This document shows positions 1-8,830 of a stretch of DNA of 64,000 bases, piece by piece. Position numbers and translations under genes: made by a program. The stretch is from Butyricimonas synergistica DSM 23225 (GTDB lineage: Bacteria; Bacteroidota; Bacteroidia; Bacteroidales; Marinifilaceae): the NCBI RefSeq assembly GCF_000379665.1, contig NZ_KB903359.1, positions 1,269,340 to 1,333,339 on the forward strand. The letters are read 5' to 3'. The notes beneath the pieces are model-generated. The model did no database searches and was not told the DNA's origin. It worked only from the letters and a program-made list of their open reading frames with translations. Numbering within the stretch: the stretch's first letter is position 1; the number at the start of each line of letters is the position of its first letter.

Positions 1-751
1 AATAAACATCCCCGATCTTCACGCCCTCGGCTGTATTCACGTATCCCTGGGCGTAAAAATTAACGTAAGAAACCGGTTGTTTCATGGTCACGCCCTCGCT
101 GGTCTGCTTGTACACTTCCATATCCAACCCACTGATTCCCACCGATGAATTGTAAATATCCTTGTAATTTTTGAAGATCGCAGAAACCTCACGAATCACG
201 CGCTCCCACTCTTCCATATTAATAGTATAAGGTTTCCCCTCCACAATCTTCGTGATCGGTTCAGCCTTCACCAGATCCGGCAAAGCAGCCTCTTCCGGGG
301 TCTGCGGATTAGCCTTCAACGCGGCTTCCTTAGCAGCAGACTCCTGCAATGCCCACTTATAGGCTGCATCTGTCACCAACCAGAAATTCTGGCGAATCAT
401 ATCGTAATCCGCCTCGGCAGGCATTCCCACTTTCAAAAATTGACCAACATAACGGGAATCGCTCGTGTGATCGTAATCTCCCAACAATAACTGAGAAGAA
501 GCGATACCCCGCCAGGGTAATTCCAGCGAACTCGTGATAGCACCCAAAACTCCGGATACCTCGAATTGACGATACCTTCCCAAAGAAAAGGATAAATAAA
601 ACGGTTTATCCATCCCCGGCAACGCCAAGTTCTCCTTGTTCCTCTGTAACTCATCCTGCATAGCCTTAAAAATTACTTGATCCTGTTCGCTTTGCGCAAC
701 AACCGGACCGAGTAGCAGGAAAAACAATAGTAACGATAATATATATTTCAT
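1..751 (-). CDS. TldD/PmbA-like metallopeptidase paralogue, N-terminal part only
   Basis: The left window edge cuts this gene; about 250 N-terminal residues are visible. It begins with a signal peptide (MKYILSLLLFFLLLG, cleavage near VVAQ). The following segment aligns with the N-terminal domain of the complete neighbour at 943-2643: both have a Pro-Gly/Phe entry, a beta-rich stretch ending in LLGD or RLGD, and a helix ending in a VSAIFK or ISAVFK motif. This makes it a tandem paralogue of that TldD-like protein. The metal-binding motif would lie beyond the edge, so catalytic competence cannot be judged. It is likely co-transcribed with the upstream gene, although 190 bases containing a palindromic repeat separate them. 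The family assignment rests on similarity to the neighbour. Confidence 0.7.
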   Translation of the reverse strand, partial: MKYILSLLLFFLLLGPVVAQSEQDQVIFKAMQDELQRNKENLALPGMDKPFYLSFSLGRYRQFEVSGVLGAITSSLELPWRGIASSQLLLGDYDHTSDSRYVGQFLKVGMPAEADYDMIRQNFWLVTDAAYKWALQESAAKEAALKANPQTPEEAALPDLVKAEPITKIVEGKPYTINMEEWERVIREVSAIFKNYKDIYNSSVGISGLDMEVYKQTSEGVTMKQPVSYVNFYAQGYVNTAEGVKIGDVY

Positions 752-785
752 CTTATTGATATTAGATTTAATGATTCTATCTTAA

Positions 786-920
786 AAAAACTCCCTCCCC
801 CTTCGGGTACTCCCTCTATAAACAGAGGGAGAGTCAAGTTACCCTCTCGTCTTCGAGAAACATTTCCAACTCCTCCTCTGTTTATAGAAGAGGTGGCAGC
901 GCAGCTGACGGAGGAGTTTC
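786..920. repeat. palindromic intergenic repeat element
   Basis: This element fills the gap between the two TldD-like genes. Outer arms AAACTCC (788-794) and GGAGTTT (913-919) enclose inner arms CTATAAACAGAG (816-827) and CTCTGTTTATAG (876-887). A local hairpin CTCCCTCT/AGAGGGAG lies at 810-831. It has no coding content and looks like a small dispersed palindromic unit of the REP or MITE type. Its copy number in the genome cannot be seen here. Confidence 0.55.
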
Positions 921-942
921 ATTCACTCTAAACTTTTATCTT

Positions 943-2643
943 TTAATTTTTCTTCCCGTCCAATCCCGGAGCCGACAGAATCGGCAATATATCCTGAGAT
1001 TTAGCCTTCCGTTGTGTTTCCACCTTATTCACCAGAATTGTCGGAGAGATGGCAGTCACCGGAATAGAACCGGATTCGGCACCACACATACCCGTGAACA
1101 CGCGGGCATCATTACCGGCAAAGATAATATTCGAGAACATGGAAAGAGGAGTTCCGATCAAATCCACCCCGCGTACCAATTGGTCGGGACGTCCGTCAGC
1201 AAACACTTTATATACTTCCAACGGGGTAACGTTGAATGAATTTGTTCCACCTTTTCCGGTAAACGTGAATCCGCTCGTCACTTCTTTGAAGAAATAACCG
1301 TATTCCTTACCTTGTTTTTTCACTTCCTCGATCAACAACTGCCGTAATTCTTGAGGAGTCTTCGGGTTAGAGGTTTCGATCACCAAATTGGACTGCCGGG
1401 ATACGGGATCAAATCCTCCGGTAGCACGCGCGTGACCGTTAGAGCGAGGCTGTCCGTCAATCGGCGTACGAGTCATCAGGAACTCGTTCAACTTACCATT
1501 CACAACCACATCCACGCGTTCAGCCTTCACGCCTTGATCGTCGTATTTATAGAAACCGTTCAAATCCTCCCCGGCATACTCGCGAATCGTCGGATCGTCA
1601 TACACGTGCATATCAGCCGGCAACACGAACTCGCCCACCATCTTCTTGAAAGTCTGACCGTCACTCTCGCTTTTCATACGTTGTCCTTCCACGCGGTGAC
1701 CAAAAATCTCGTGAAAGAATACGCCGCTGGCAGGACCGGACAACAAAGCCGGACCCGTGTACGGGTCTACCATGGGTGCTACACGTAAAGCCTCCAATGT
1801 TTTTACCATCTCTTTCGCATCGGCAATGATCTTGTCGTTAGAAGGCAAATCTTCCGGGTTGTATGCAAAATAGGAAAGATTCAACGGCAATTCCATACCA
1901 TCGTCAGCCTTGGTTTCCCCGAACACCATAATTCGGGCGTACGGCAGATTCTGAACGACCTCTGTACCCTCGTTATCCACGAAATAACGTCTTTCCACAG
2001 TGTAAATAACCATGGCATCTCCCTGCATAATTCCGGGTTGATTCTTGAACACGGCAGAAATTTCTTTCATCCGTGCAGCCCACTTGTCCAAATCTATCTT
2101 CGTCTGCTCCACCGGAAGCGGAGCCTCATAATATTTTTCCACGGGAACATCCGAGAAATAAGGAGCCTTATCCTCTTCTTCCACGTTCACGGTAGTTTGC
2201 GCTTTTGTCTTCTGATACATATCCACGGCAAACTTGTAACGGTTGTTCGTTTCGTTCCAGATCGCCTGACGAATAGCATCCTCGTTATTATCCTCATCCA
2301 GAGGTAATCTGGCTACCGATGGCGTTGCCGCTCCCATTTGGTTGAACTTGAAATTATCCAGTTGTTTATCCCCCAAACGTATTTGCGGAACCAAAGTCCG
2401 GGTGCGATACTGTTGGCTATTCATTAATGCCCCAAAAGAAGCGGACACGACCGACGTGGTCACGTCAATCACCCGGTAATTCATGTGATACGGGGGAAAT
2501 TCTTCCCCTTTAAGTTCCTTCATCTGTTGTGCCAATTCCTCTTTGAGCAATCCCAACAACTTATCCTGCGTTTGTCCGTAGATTTTTGGAACAAACAACA
2601 AGGTGAGAAAGCAACTAAAAATAATCAATACTGTTTTTCTCAT
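943..2643 (-). CDS. TldD/PmbA family metallopeptidase, exported
   Basis: The product of about 566 residues is a TldD-type zinc peptidase (family M103/U62). The signature HEIFGHRVEGQ (HExxxH with a downstream Glu) lies roughly at residue 310, followed by a long C-terminal beta domain with the family's conserved TRTP and TSGFTFTGKGG-like segments. Unlike cytoplasmic E. coli TldD, it has a signal peptide (MRKTVLIIFSCFLTLLFV, cleavage near YGQ), so it should act in the periplasm. A longer in-frame start at 2748 exists, but a good -33/-7 promoter at 2712-2742 lies inside that extension, so the ATG at 2643 is preferred. The substrate is unknown; TldD/TldE relatives cleave unfolded peptides such as microcin precursors. 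The partial paralogue downstream suggests a TldD/TldE-like heteromeric pair. Confidence 0.88.
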   Translation of the reverse strand: MRKTVLIIFSCFLTLLFVPKIYGQTQDKLLGLLKEELAQQMKELKGEEFPPYHMNYRVIDVTTSVVSASFGALMNSQQYRTRTLVPQIRLGDKQLDNFKFNQMGAATPSVARLPLDEDNNEDAIRQAIWNETNNRYKFAVDMYQKTKAQTTVNVEEEDKAPYFSDVPVEKYYEAPLPVEQTKIDLDKWAARMKEISAVFKNQPGIMQGDAMVIYTVERRYFVDNEGTEVVQNLPYARIMVFGETKADDGMELPLNLSYFAYNPEDLPSNDKIIADAKEMVKTLEALRVAPMVDPYTGPALLSGPASGVFFHEIFGHRVEGQRMKSESDGQTFKKMVGEFVLPADMHVYDDPTIREYAGEDLNGFYKYDDQGVKAERVDVVVNGKLNEFLMTRTPIDGQPRSNGHARATGGFDPVSRQSNLVIETSNPKTPQELRQLLIEEVKKQGKEYGYFFKEVTSGFTFTGKGGTNSFNVTPLEVYKVFADGRPDQLVRGVDLIGTPLSMFSNIIFAGNDARVFTGMCGAESGSIPVTAISPTILVNKVETQRKAKSQDILPILSAPGLDGKKN

Positions 2644-2711
2644 CTGTGTAATAGTTTTAATCATGTGAATAAAAAAATAAAGTGGCTGAAAACACGCACT
2701 ATTTTCGTTAA

Positions 2712-2742
2712 CAAATATAACGCTATTCCCTAGTGAAACAAA
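2712..2742 (-). promoter_or_regulatory. Bacteroidota -33/-7 promoter of the TldD-like gene
   Basis: On the minus strand TTTG (2742-2739) is followed after 19 bases by TATATTTG (2719-2712). This fits the TTTG-n19-21-TAnnTTTG consensus of the primary sigma factor of this phylum. The predicted leader to the ATG at 2643 is about 60 bases. Confidence 0.72.
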
Positions 2743-2895
2743 GTGCAACTGATTTAAATTTTCGTTAAATAGCGAAGAAACCTAAAAAAAGGTGATTTCC
2801 CGTCACGGTACTCTCACCTTCATAGACAAATTAGAATTCAAAAAACATTACATTTACATGTAACTATCTCATAAAAAAAACGTTTTTCCAAAAAA

Positions 2896-2995
2896 GCCTC
2901 CGGTTATTAAACTAGAACGTCAACTCGGATTTAATAAAAAAAGTGTATAAACACTTCCGGAGGCTAATTCCTTCTTCTGTGCTATACACTTTTTT
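2896..2995. other. two overlapping, mutually exclusive inverted repeats in a gene-free stretch
   Basis: The gene-free interval of about 490 bases before the thioredoxin gene holds GCCTCCGG (2896-2903) that can pair with CCGGAGGC (2957-2964). A second pair is AAAAAAGTGTATA (2937-2949) with TATACACTTTTTT (2983-2995). The two stems cross, so they exclude each other or form a pseudoknot. AAGTGT/ACACTT (2941-2956) gives a third local option. On the plus strand the second stem ends in a T-rich tract, as a terminator would. No coding frame of note lies here. The function is unassigned. Confidence 0.4.
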
Positions 2996-3180
2996 ATTTT
3001 TCTCGAATTGACAAAGCAAAGGTAAAGATTTCTTCATTAAAAACCACATAAAAATAAAATAATTTATACTCTATTCTCCGTACTGAACTTTCCACTACCA
3101 TCCTTTTTACGATATTCGACGACAACAAGAATATGAGAATACCTCTTTATTCACTTATATGTAAATAGGTTAAACAAAAT

Positions 3181-3210
3181 ATACCTTCTCGCCATGTAGC
3201 GAGAAGGTAT
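3181..3210 (-). terminator. hairpin terminator after the thioredoxin gene of locus 1
   Basis: A perfect 12-bp stem (ATACCTTCTCGC with GCGAGAAGGTAT) and six-base loop lie 25 bases after the stop codon of the thioredoxin gene. On the minus strand the stem is followed by ATTTTGTTT. It closes the locus 1 operon. Confidence 0.7.
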
Positions 3211-3234
3211 GTGATTTTTCTTTCTAACACGTGA

Positions 3235-4424
3235 TTATTTATTCCGTGCTTCTGCTATATATTTCTCCGCTTCCTTATTAGACATCTCCGCACCGGAAAT
3301 ATCTCCTATTTTGGTTTGCAACAGAGCTTTTGTTCTCATCAGATTCGCTTTGTCCATAGCCTTCGTGGCTTGAAACCAAAAACGATCGATGCGCTGAATA
3401 CCTTCCTCCATCAAAGCTTTGTCACCACTATAAATCAATTTTCTGATATTATCCCGGAAATATTCTTGCCCGGAATTGTTACGAAATAAATTATAGCTTA
3501 ACGCCTCATCCATTTTGTCGAGCATTCCGCGAAAATCTTTCTCCCGCACATAAGCAGCCATGTACAAAGCAGCCAAACCGGTAGGAGCTACCATGAAATC
3601 AATACTCATTAAATAGTCTGTCAACTCCCGGTTACGTTTCTCATCAAACAGATTTTTCTTTCCCGGTTTCCAATCTGTCAGTTCTTTGACAGCAGAATAA
3701 ATCGCTTTCTCCAATTTATTATCCACGTCTTTTCTTCCGATAACGGTATAAAATTTTTCCCGTTCAGACATGACCCGTTTTAACAAAGGGCACAACGGAT
3801 CGCTCACGTAGCGATTAATCAAATACCAATTTTCCGGCGTAGACAAACTATCCACAGGCAAAGAATCCAGATATTCACAAGCGACACGAGCGGCTTCATC
3901 CCGCATATAAGCAGAATACAAGGCTGACATATAATTTTTTAAAAGCTCAATATCCCTTTCTCCGGCAGCATATCGTTTCACCATACTGCTGAGATTATTA
4001 TCCGGTTCCAGGGCAAGCCTAGCACCGGTAATCAACCAATTCGGCGAACCCGCACCAACCATACGGTGAATAGCTTCACCCGAAGAAGGATCAACAAACA
4101 CTAAGGTCGGGAAAGCTTGTACCCCGAACTGTTTTCCAAGTACCACTCCCTCCGCATCTTTTTCCATATCATATTTGGCATTCACGAAATTCTTGTTGAA
4201 AAAGTCTGCCACCTCATCATTCGTGAACACACTTTTCGCCAACATCTTGCAGGGACCGCACCAGGACGTGTAGCAATCCACGAAGATCAACTTTTTCTCT
4301 TTTTTGCCTTCTTGACAATTTTCTTCCACTCTTTCGTTTCCTCAAAATTTATACTCCGGTTTTGAGCCATCGCATTCGTCAACACGGCAGCCACCAATAA
4401 CGTGAATAAAATCAGTCTTTTCAT
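3235..4424 (-). CDS. secreted thioredoxin-like protein, frameshifted at an A-AAA-AAG site
   Basis: The start ATG (4424) overlaps the stop of the upstream dipeptidyl peptidase gene (ATGA). It encodes a signal peptide (MKRLILFTLLVAAVLTNA, then MAQ) and continues as EETKEWKKIVKKAKK before a TGA at 4289-4287. The rest of the protein, with VDCYTSWCGPCKM (WCGPC redox site) and a helical C-terminal half of about 250 residues, lies in the -1 frame. The switch falls on A-AAA-AAG at 4305-4299. A -1 slip there gives KKAKKEKKLIFVD, which matches paralogues at 21201 and 60861. Either a base of a poly-A run is missing or translation shifts by programme. A GTG at 4329 could start the downstream frame but would lose the signal peptide. 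The role inferred is periplasmic disulfide reduction for locus 1. Confidence 0.8.
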
Positions 4425-6460
4425 TTCCTTTTCAAATATCTGTTTTTAAAATCTTTCAAATCTTCCAATGTAAATTTCATTTTCTTCATCCACCCGTGAC
4501 GTTCTCCGGGGAAAAGCATCAACTCGAACTTCCGATTTATCTGTTGTAGAGCATCCACCAATTGCATACTATTCTGCATATGCACGTTGTCGTCCATCAT
4601 GCCATGCACGATGCGTAGCATAGCCGGTCCGCACGACTGATAACGATCGAGATAGGTAAAAACGGAAGCCGCCTTGTAACCTTCCGGGTTATCTTTGGGT
4701 AAATCCATATAACGTTCCGTGTAATGCGAATCGTAAAGCATCCAATCCATCACGCCGAATTTGGCATAGCCATATTGAAAATACTCAGCCCCGTAAGTTA
4801 ATGCCAATGCCGTCATGTAACCGCCATAACTTCCCCCGCTAATCATGACACGAGTGCTATCCACGTTCGGATAAGTTCGCAATAATTTTACCCAAGCGAT
4901 ATAGTCCTCCATTTCCCACTTGCCCAAATTCCTGTGCATATAATTCATACCAGCCTTCCCGCAATGCCCGGAACCTCGATGATCCATAACCACCCGGATA
5001 CAATCCTCATCCCACCCGGAATCAGACGAAGACCAATAATCACTCACGGAACCATGGTTAGGACCACCATAAACGTGAATATCCACAGGATAACGCTTCC
5101 CTTTTTCCATGTTACGAGGCCAACGCACGATAGCCGGAATTTTAAATCCTTCCGCCGTCGTCAACCACAGCATTTCCTTCTTTTCCATTTTCGTCGAATC
5201 AAAATCCGCATCCTTCAAATCTCCCAATACCTTTACCTTCCCGTTTTTCACATTCACCACCCCCAAGCATGTCGGCGTGGACGAATTATCATACTGCGTC
5301 AGGAAATAACGGTTGTCCGGTGACAAACGAATATTTCTATGATTGTATTCCCCAAATGTCAATCTCCGCTGTCTTTTTCCGTCAAACCCAACACAGTAGA
5401 AATCATTCCGTGTCGAAATCTCTCCCTTCGAGGTAAAATACACTTGCCGATTCTTCTCATCAATACGAACAATTTTCGTGTTCCATTTTCGACCTGATGT
5501 CAATTTTTGCCTTAATGAACCATCCGAATTATGCAGGTAAATCTGTTCCCACCCGTCAAAGTCCCGGATCATCATGAACCCATCCTTGACCCAGTGCAAA
5601 CTTGTTATCCAATTCACCCATGTCGGCTGCTCTTCATTATAAATCTCACTCTTGCCTCCGGTTACCGGGTTCACGTTATACAACTTCAGGTTATTCTGTT
5701 CCCGGGGCATCCACTGCACCAACAACCCGCTTCCATCCGAACGCCAAAAAGGAGTCCCGAAATACTGATCTGTTTCCGAATTGAAATCAGCCCATACAAC
5801 TTCTCCGCCCTCGACAGATACAATTCCGACCCTCACTTCCGGATTAGGATCTCCCGCCCGCGGGTAGCGATTGATCTCCAGTTCCCCATGCTGCCCTTTC
5901 ACGTTATACAACGGATAAACCGGGACCCGGGAATCATCAGCACGAAAGAAGGCAAGGTAACGGCTGTCCGGCGACCACCAAAAACTACGGTACTCGCTTG
6001 ATCGTCCTAAAATTTCCTCGTAATAAACCCAGGAAGCATACCCATTCTTAATGACTTCCGAACCGTTTTCCGTGTAACGGACTTCACGCCCGGAAGCAAT
6101 CTCTATGGCGTACAAATCATTATCACGGGTAAAAGCAACCCATTTCCCGTCTGGCGAAAGCATGGGATTCTTTTCCTCTGCCGGAGTACGGGTCAATTGT
6201 TTTTGGCTACCGTCCGGGGCGGTGTAAACCACCTCCCCGTCCGAAACCTTTACCTCTGTCGACGCTTTCTTTTCCGGTGACGTGTAAGGAGTTCTCTCTC
6301 CCGTCCTCACGTCCACGGCATACAAAACACTTTTCCTTCCCTCTCTCACCTGCTCCAGATAATGACTCCCGTCTTTCCATCCGGTCACGGAGGGAAGTTT
6401 CTGCCCCCAACAGTAACAAACCACCGCAAGCAAAAAAATAATTATTGAAATCTTTTTCAT
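4421..6460 (-). CDS. prolyl dipeptidyl peptidase, S9B (DPP IV type)
   Basis: The product of about 679 residues has a signal peptide (MKKISIIIFLLAVVCYCWG) and an eight-bladed beta-propeller N-terminal domain rich in SPDG/SPDS repeats. The C-terminal alpha/beta hydrolase domain carries nucleophile motif GGSYGGYM, acid in HGMMDDNVH and His in GERHGW. YYEE in the propeller (WVYYEEILGR) resembles the DPP IV double-Glu that holds the substrate N-terminus. It should release X-Pro or X-Ala dipeptides in the periplasm. The ATG at 6460 lies 13 bases after the upstream stop and starts the signal peptide; a longer start at 6490 would overlap the upstream gene. The next gene overlaps its stop by ATGA, so translation is coupled. 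Its presence points to peptide use by this locus. Confidence 0.92.
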   Translation of the reverse strand: MKKISIIIFLLAVVCYCWGQKLPSVTGWKDGSHYLEQVREGRKSVLYAVDVRTGERTPYTSPEKKASTEVKVSDGEVVYTAPDGSQKQLTRTPAEEKNPMLSPDGKWVAFTRDNDLYAIEIASGREVRYTENGSEVIKNGYASWVYYEEILGRSSEYRSFWWSPDSRYLAFFRADDSRVPVYPLYNVKGQHGELEINRYPRAGDPNPEVRVGIVSVEGGEVVWADFNSETDQYFGTPFWRSDGSGLLVQWMPREQNNLKLYNVNPVTGGKSEIYNEEQPTWVNWITSLHWVKDGFMMIRDFDGWEQIYLHNSDGSLRQKLTSGRKWNTKIVRIDEKNRQVYFTSKGEISTRNDFYCVGFDGKRQRRLTFGEYNHRNIRLSPDNRYFLTQYDNSSTPTCLGVVNVKNGKVKVLGDLKDADFDSTKMEKKEMLWLTTAEGFKIPAIVRWPRNMEKGKRYPVDIHVYGGPNHGSVSDYWSSSDSGWDEDCIRVVMDHRGSGHCGKAGMNYMHRNLGKWEMEDYIAWVKLLRTYPNVDSTRVMISGGSYGGYMTALALTYGAEYFQYGYAKFGVMDWMLYDSHYTERYMDLPKDNPEGYKAASVFTYLDRYQSCGPAMLRIVHGMMDDNVHMQNSMQLVDALQQINRKFELMLFPGERHGWMKKMKFTLEDLKDFKNRYLKRK

Positions 6461-6473
6461 TTCCGACTTTCGA

Positions 6474-8030
6474 TCAAAATGCACGGTCATTATCCATTCT
6501 CATCACGTACCCGGCTTCACCTATACCTTTCCCGATCATCGCCTCCTCCGGAGTAACGGTCATATCGAATTCACTACCGCCACCGATAAACTCGAATCCA
6601 TACAATTTCCATCCATCGGCACTATTCGTCAACACCACCAACCGATCCATCTGTTCGTCCACGTACTTATTCGTAATATAAAGATGCCGGATACAAGCGA
6701 TCCTTTCCCCTCCCGGAAAGGTATACACTTTCCTTTCCCGTATAGAAAGATCGGTGTTCGAACTGATATTATGTTCCCACAATTCGTTACCGTTTGCGAC
6801 GAAGAAAAGTTTAGGCGCATTCTGGTGTGTGACCATTATATCGGCAGTAGAAAGAAGATTTCCTTGCGGAAGGGAATATTCTCCCACGATAGGATATGTA
6901 GCTTTGTCAAAATACAAATCCACGATAGTATATTTCCCGTTTCCATCCTTCCACAGGGCATAAGCCTTGTACTTACTGACATAATTTATCATCTCACTTG
7001 CCCGATACATCAAATGGATCAATTCTTTATCCGTTTTAGAAACCGGACCAAAATTAGTCTCGTTACCACTTGCCTCACTCAAGAATACCATTTGAGAGCC
7101 CGTACTGGCATACAAGAAAGAACAGCTCGTCTTATCCCAAAGAAAAGCTCGCTGCGAGGCACTGACGCCATCCGCATGTACGTTATAATTATTTGTTCCA
7201 TCGGGTCCCACTAACGGATAACCGAACTTTCCTACGTTTCCGGCAGGTAAAATATAATACTGCCCGTCGTTATTCAAATGATCGTCCGTGGTACTGTTCA
7301 CAAAACGATTCAAGGGATTCACTGGAGTCGGCATCTCGTAGAAACAGTCCTCTCGTTTTTTCAGCAATGCCATATTCTGGGCATCATAAACCCGAATATC
7401 TTTTTCCGAGGTCAGGATAAATGCATCTTTTTTCACCACCTCTACCGTTCCGTCGAAATTTTCCACCTCATGCCTGTGATCCATTTTATAAAGTATTTTT
7501 CGGGGTGCTCCTTCCATCCGTCCACTGCTGTTGTATGTAGTCAATAAATTTTCGGTAGTCGTGCCTTCCGGCGTTATCATATCCATATCGGTTCCCGTCC
7601 CGTCAGTTTCCAGCACGAACCAACCGGTAGAAAGGAATGTACGGACTTTCAACGATACCGATTTCTTGGTAAACAAATCTCTCACGGTATCCCTTACCTC
7701 AAACATCAAGTTATAACTTCCCGCTTCACGGGAAATTTGCCAATTCAGTTCCTTCTCGTGACTCAACGTATCCTCTTTGCTCATGGCAACACCTGATGTA
7801 TAGAGAAACCACGAGTATTTCAAGTTCTCCATATTTTCCGTTCCGGTTATTGTCGGAGTCAAATTTAATTGATCTCCCACCTGGCAGTCCATTGCTTCCA
7901 ACCCGGAAATCTTTACTGGCCAAATTTCATCTGTCGACCGATAGTCATAATTGCCTCTATCATCAATACACCCGGCAATAATAATCCATGCCAGCATGCA
8001 CCCTATCCATATATTCTTTTTCATCATCAA
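6474..8030 (-). CDS. PKD-like family surface lipoprotein
   Basis: The protein has 518 residues, with a lipoprotein signal peptide (lipobox IIAGC, Cys near residue 21) followed by Asp/Arg/Gly residues. After it comes a PKD-like beta domain (segment with YSWFLYTSG, ELNWQIS, GSYNLMFEVRD) of the type found in Bacteroidota SusCD loci, and then a C-terminal region that looks propeller-like. It occupies the SusE/SusF position after SusD, and is probably anchored on the cell surface to bind the substrate of this uptake system. It sits 10 bases after the DUF4843 gene in the same operon. The ligand cannot be predicted; the absence of glycosidases nearby argues for a protein or peptide. Confidence 0.8.
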   Translation of the reverse strand: MMMKKNIWIGCMLAWIIIAGCIDDRGNYDYRSTDEIWPVKISGLEAMDCQVGDQLNLTPTITGTENMENLKYSWFLYTSGVAMSKEDTLSHEKELNWQISREAGSYNLMFEVRDTVRDLFTKKSVSLKVRTFLSTGWFVLETDGTGTDMDMITPEGTTTENLLTTYNSSGRMEGAPRKILYKMDHRHEVENFDGTVEVVKKDAFILTSEKDIRVYDAQNMALLKKREDCFYEMPTPVNPLNRFVNSTTDDHLNNDGQYYILPAGNVGKFGYPLVGPDGTNNYNVHADGVSASQRAFLWDKTSCSFLYASTGSQMVFLSEASGNETNFGPVSKTDKELIHLMYRASEMINYVSKYKAYALWKDGNGKYTIVDLYFDKATYPIVGEYSLPQGNLLSTADIMVTHQNAPKLFFVANGNELWEHNISSNTDLSIRERKVYTFPGGERIACIRHLYITNKYVDEQMDRLVVLTNSADGWKLYGFEFIGGGSEFDMTVTPEEAMIGKGIGEAGYVMRMDNDRAF

Positions 8031-8040
8031 TCGTTTTTAA

Positions 8041-8811
8041 TTAAGGGAATACTACACAATCTTTACAAACCTCTCCTTCCTCGTGATGTTTGTTCGGGTT
8101 ATTACAAAGCGGTTCGTCATGCGAAGCGTTGTACTCGTTCAATTTCGAATGAGCCTTCAACTTCAGGTAAGTCTTGTACCCGGTGTCATATGTTTCCTCA
8201 AACTCTGTTAATCCCAAGTAATTCACGATAAACCACATTTTCTGGGAACTCCACTCTCCAAAATAGCTTTTCCAACTGCCTTTATCATCCCAGTTACCCG
8301 GTTTTTCCGCCAATTCTGTAGTCTGTATCATAAAATTCCGGTCTGCATCAATTCCCGGTTTGAAATACGCATTCTCCTCTATAGTCAATTCCAACCGTTT
8401 CTTCCCTGTTTTCAGTGATATATCACGCAACAGAATAATTGGAATTTTAGTAACAGCTTGCCCGGCTCCAATAACAATCTGGTTCACCACTTCCGGATCA
8501 TCCAATGCCACATAATGTGTACCGGCTACAGCTGCATCTGCCGCATCCTTATTTGTCTGCACGATATTCACCGCACGAGGCTCATCCGCAGGGAAACCCA
8601 TCAACGCAAGTTCCACCCACACTGTATCCCTGTCCTGCGTGTCCGATACTAAAAAGAAACTATGCAGGATACTGTCTTGTTGCCCGTATCCGTCATCCCC
8701 TCTATAAAAACACACTCGGGGATCGCTCTCGTACATCAAAGCGTCATGCCGCGAACAAGCTGTTGCCAGCAAAACTACTACCGGAACTATATATTTTAAT
8801 ATCTTCTTCAT
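8041..8811 (-). CDS. DUF4843 lipoprotein
   Basis: This is a lipoprotein of about 256 residues (MKKILKYIVPVVVLLATAC lipobox) with the features of DUF4843: an early FYRGDD-like segment, a beta-rich Calx-beta-like core with VWVELALMG and AGTHYVALDD, and a C-terminal stretch with several Trp, then a short Cys/His tail (CNNPNKHHEEGEVCKDC). The tail could bind a metal or form disulfides, relevant next to a thioredoxin gene. The ATG at 8811 is preferred to 8823 because it directly starts the signal peptide. It lies 19 bases after SusD and is a usual partner of SusD and PKD-like lipoproteins. Its exact role is not known. Confidence 0.78.
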   Translation of the reverse strand: MKKILKYIVPVVVLLATACSRHDALMYESDPRVCFYRGDDGYGQQDSILHSFFLVSDTQDRDTVWVELALMGFPADEPRAVNIVQTNKDAADAAVAGTHYVALDDPEVVNQIVIGAGQAVTKIPIILLRDISLKTGKKRLELTIEENAYFKPGIDADRNFMIQTTELAEKPGNWDDKGSWKSYFGEWSSQKMWFIVNYLGLTEFEETYDTGYKTYLKLKAHSKLNEYNASHDEPLCNNPNKHHEEGEVCKDCVVFP

Positions 8812-8830
8812 ATCCAAAATCAATTTTCAA

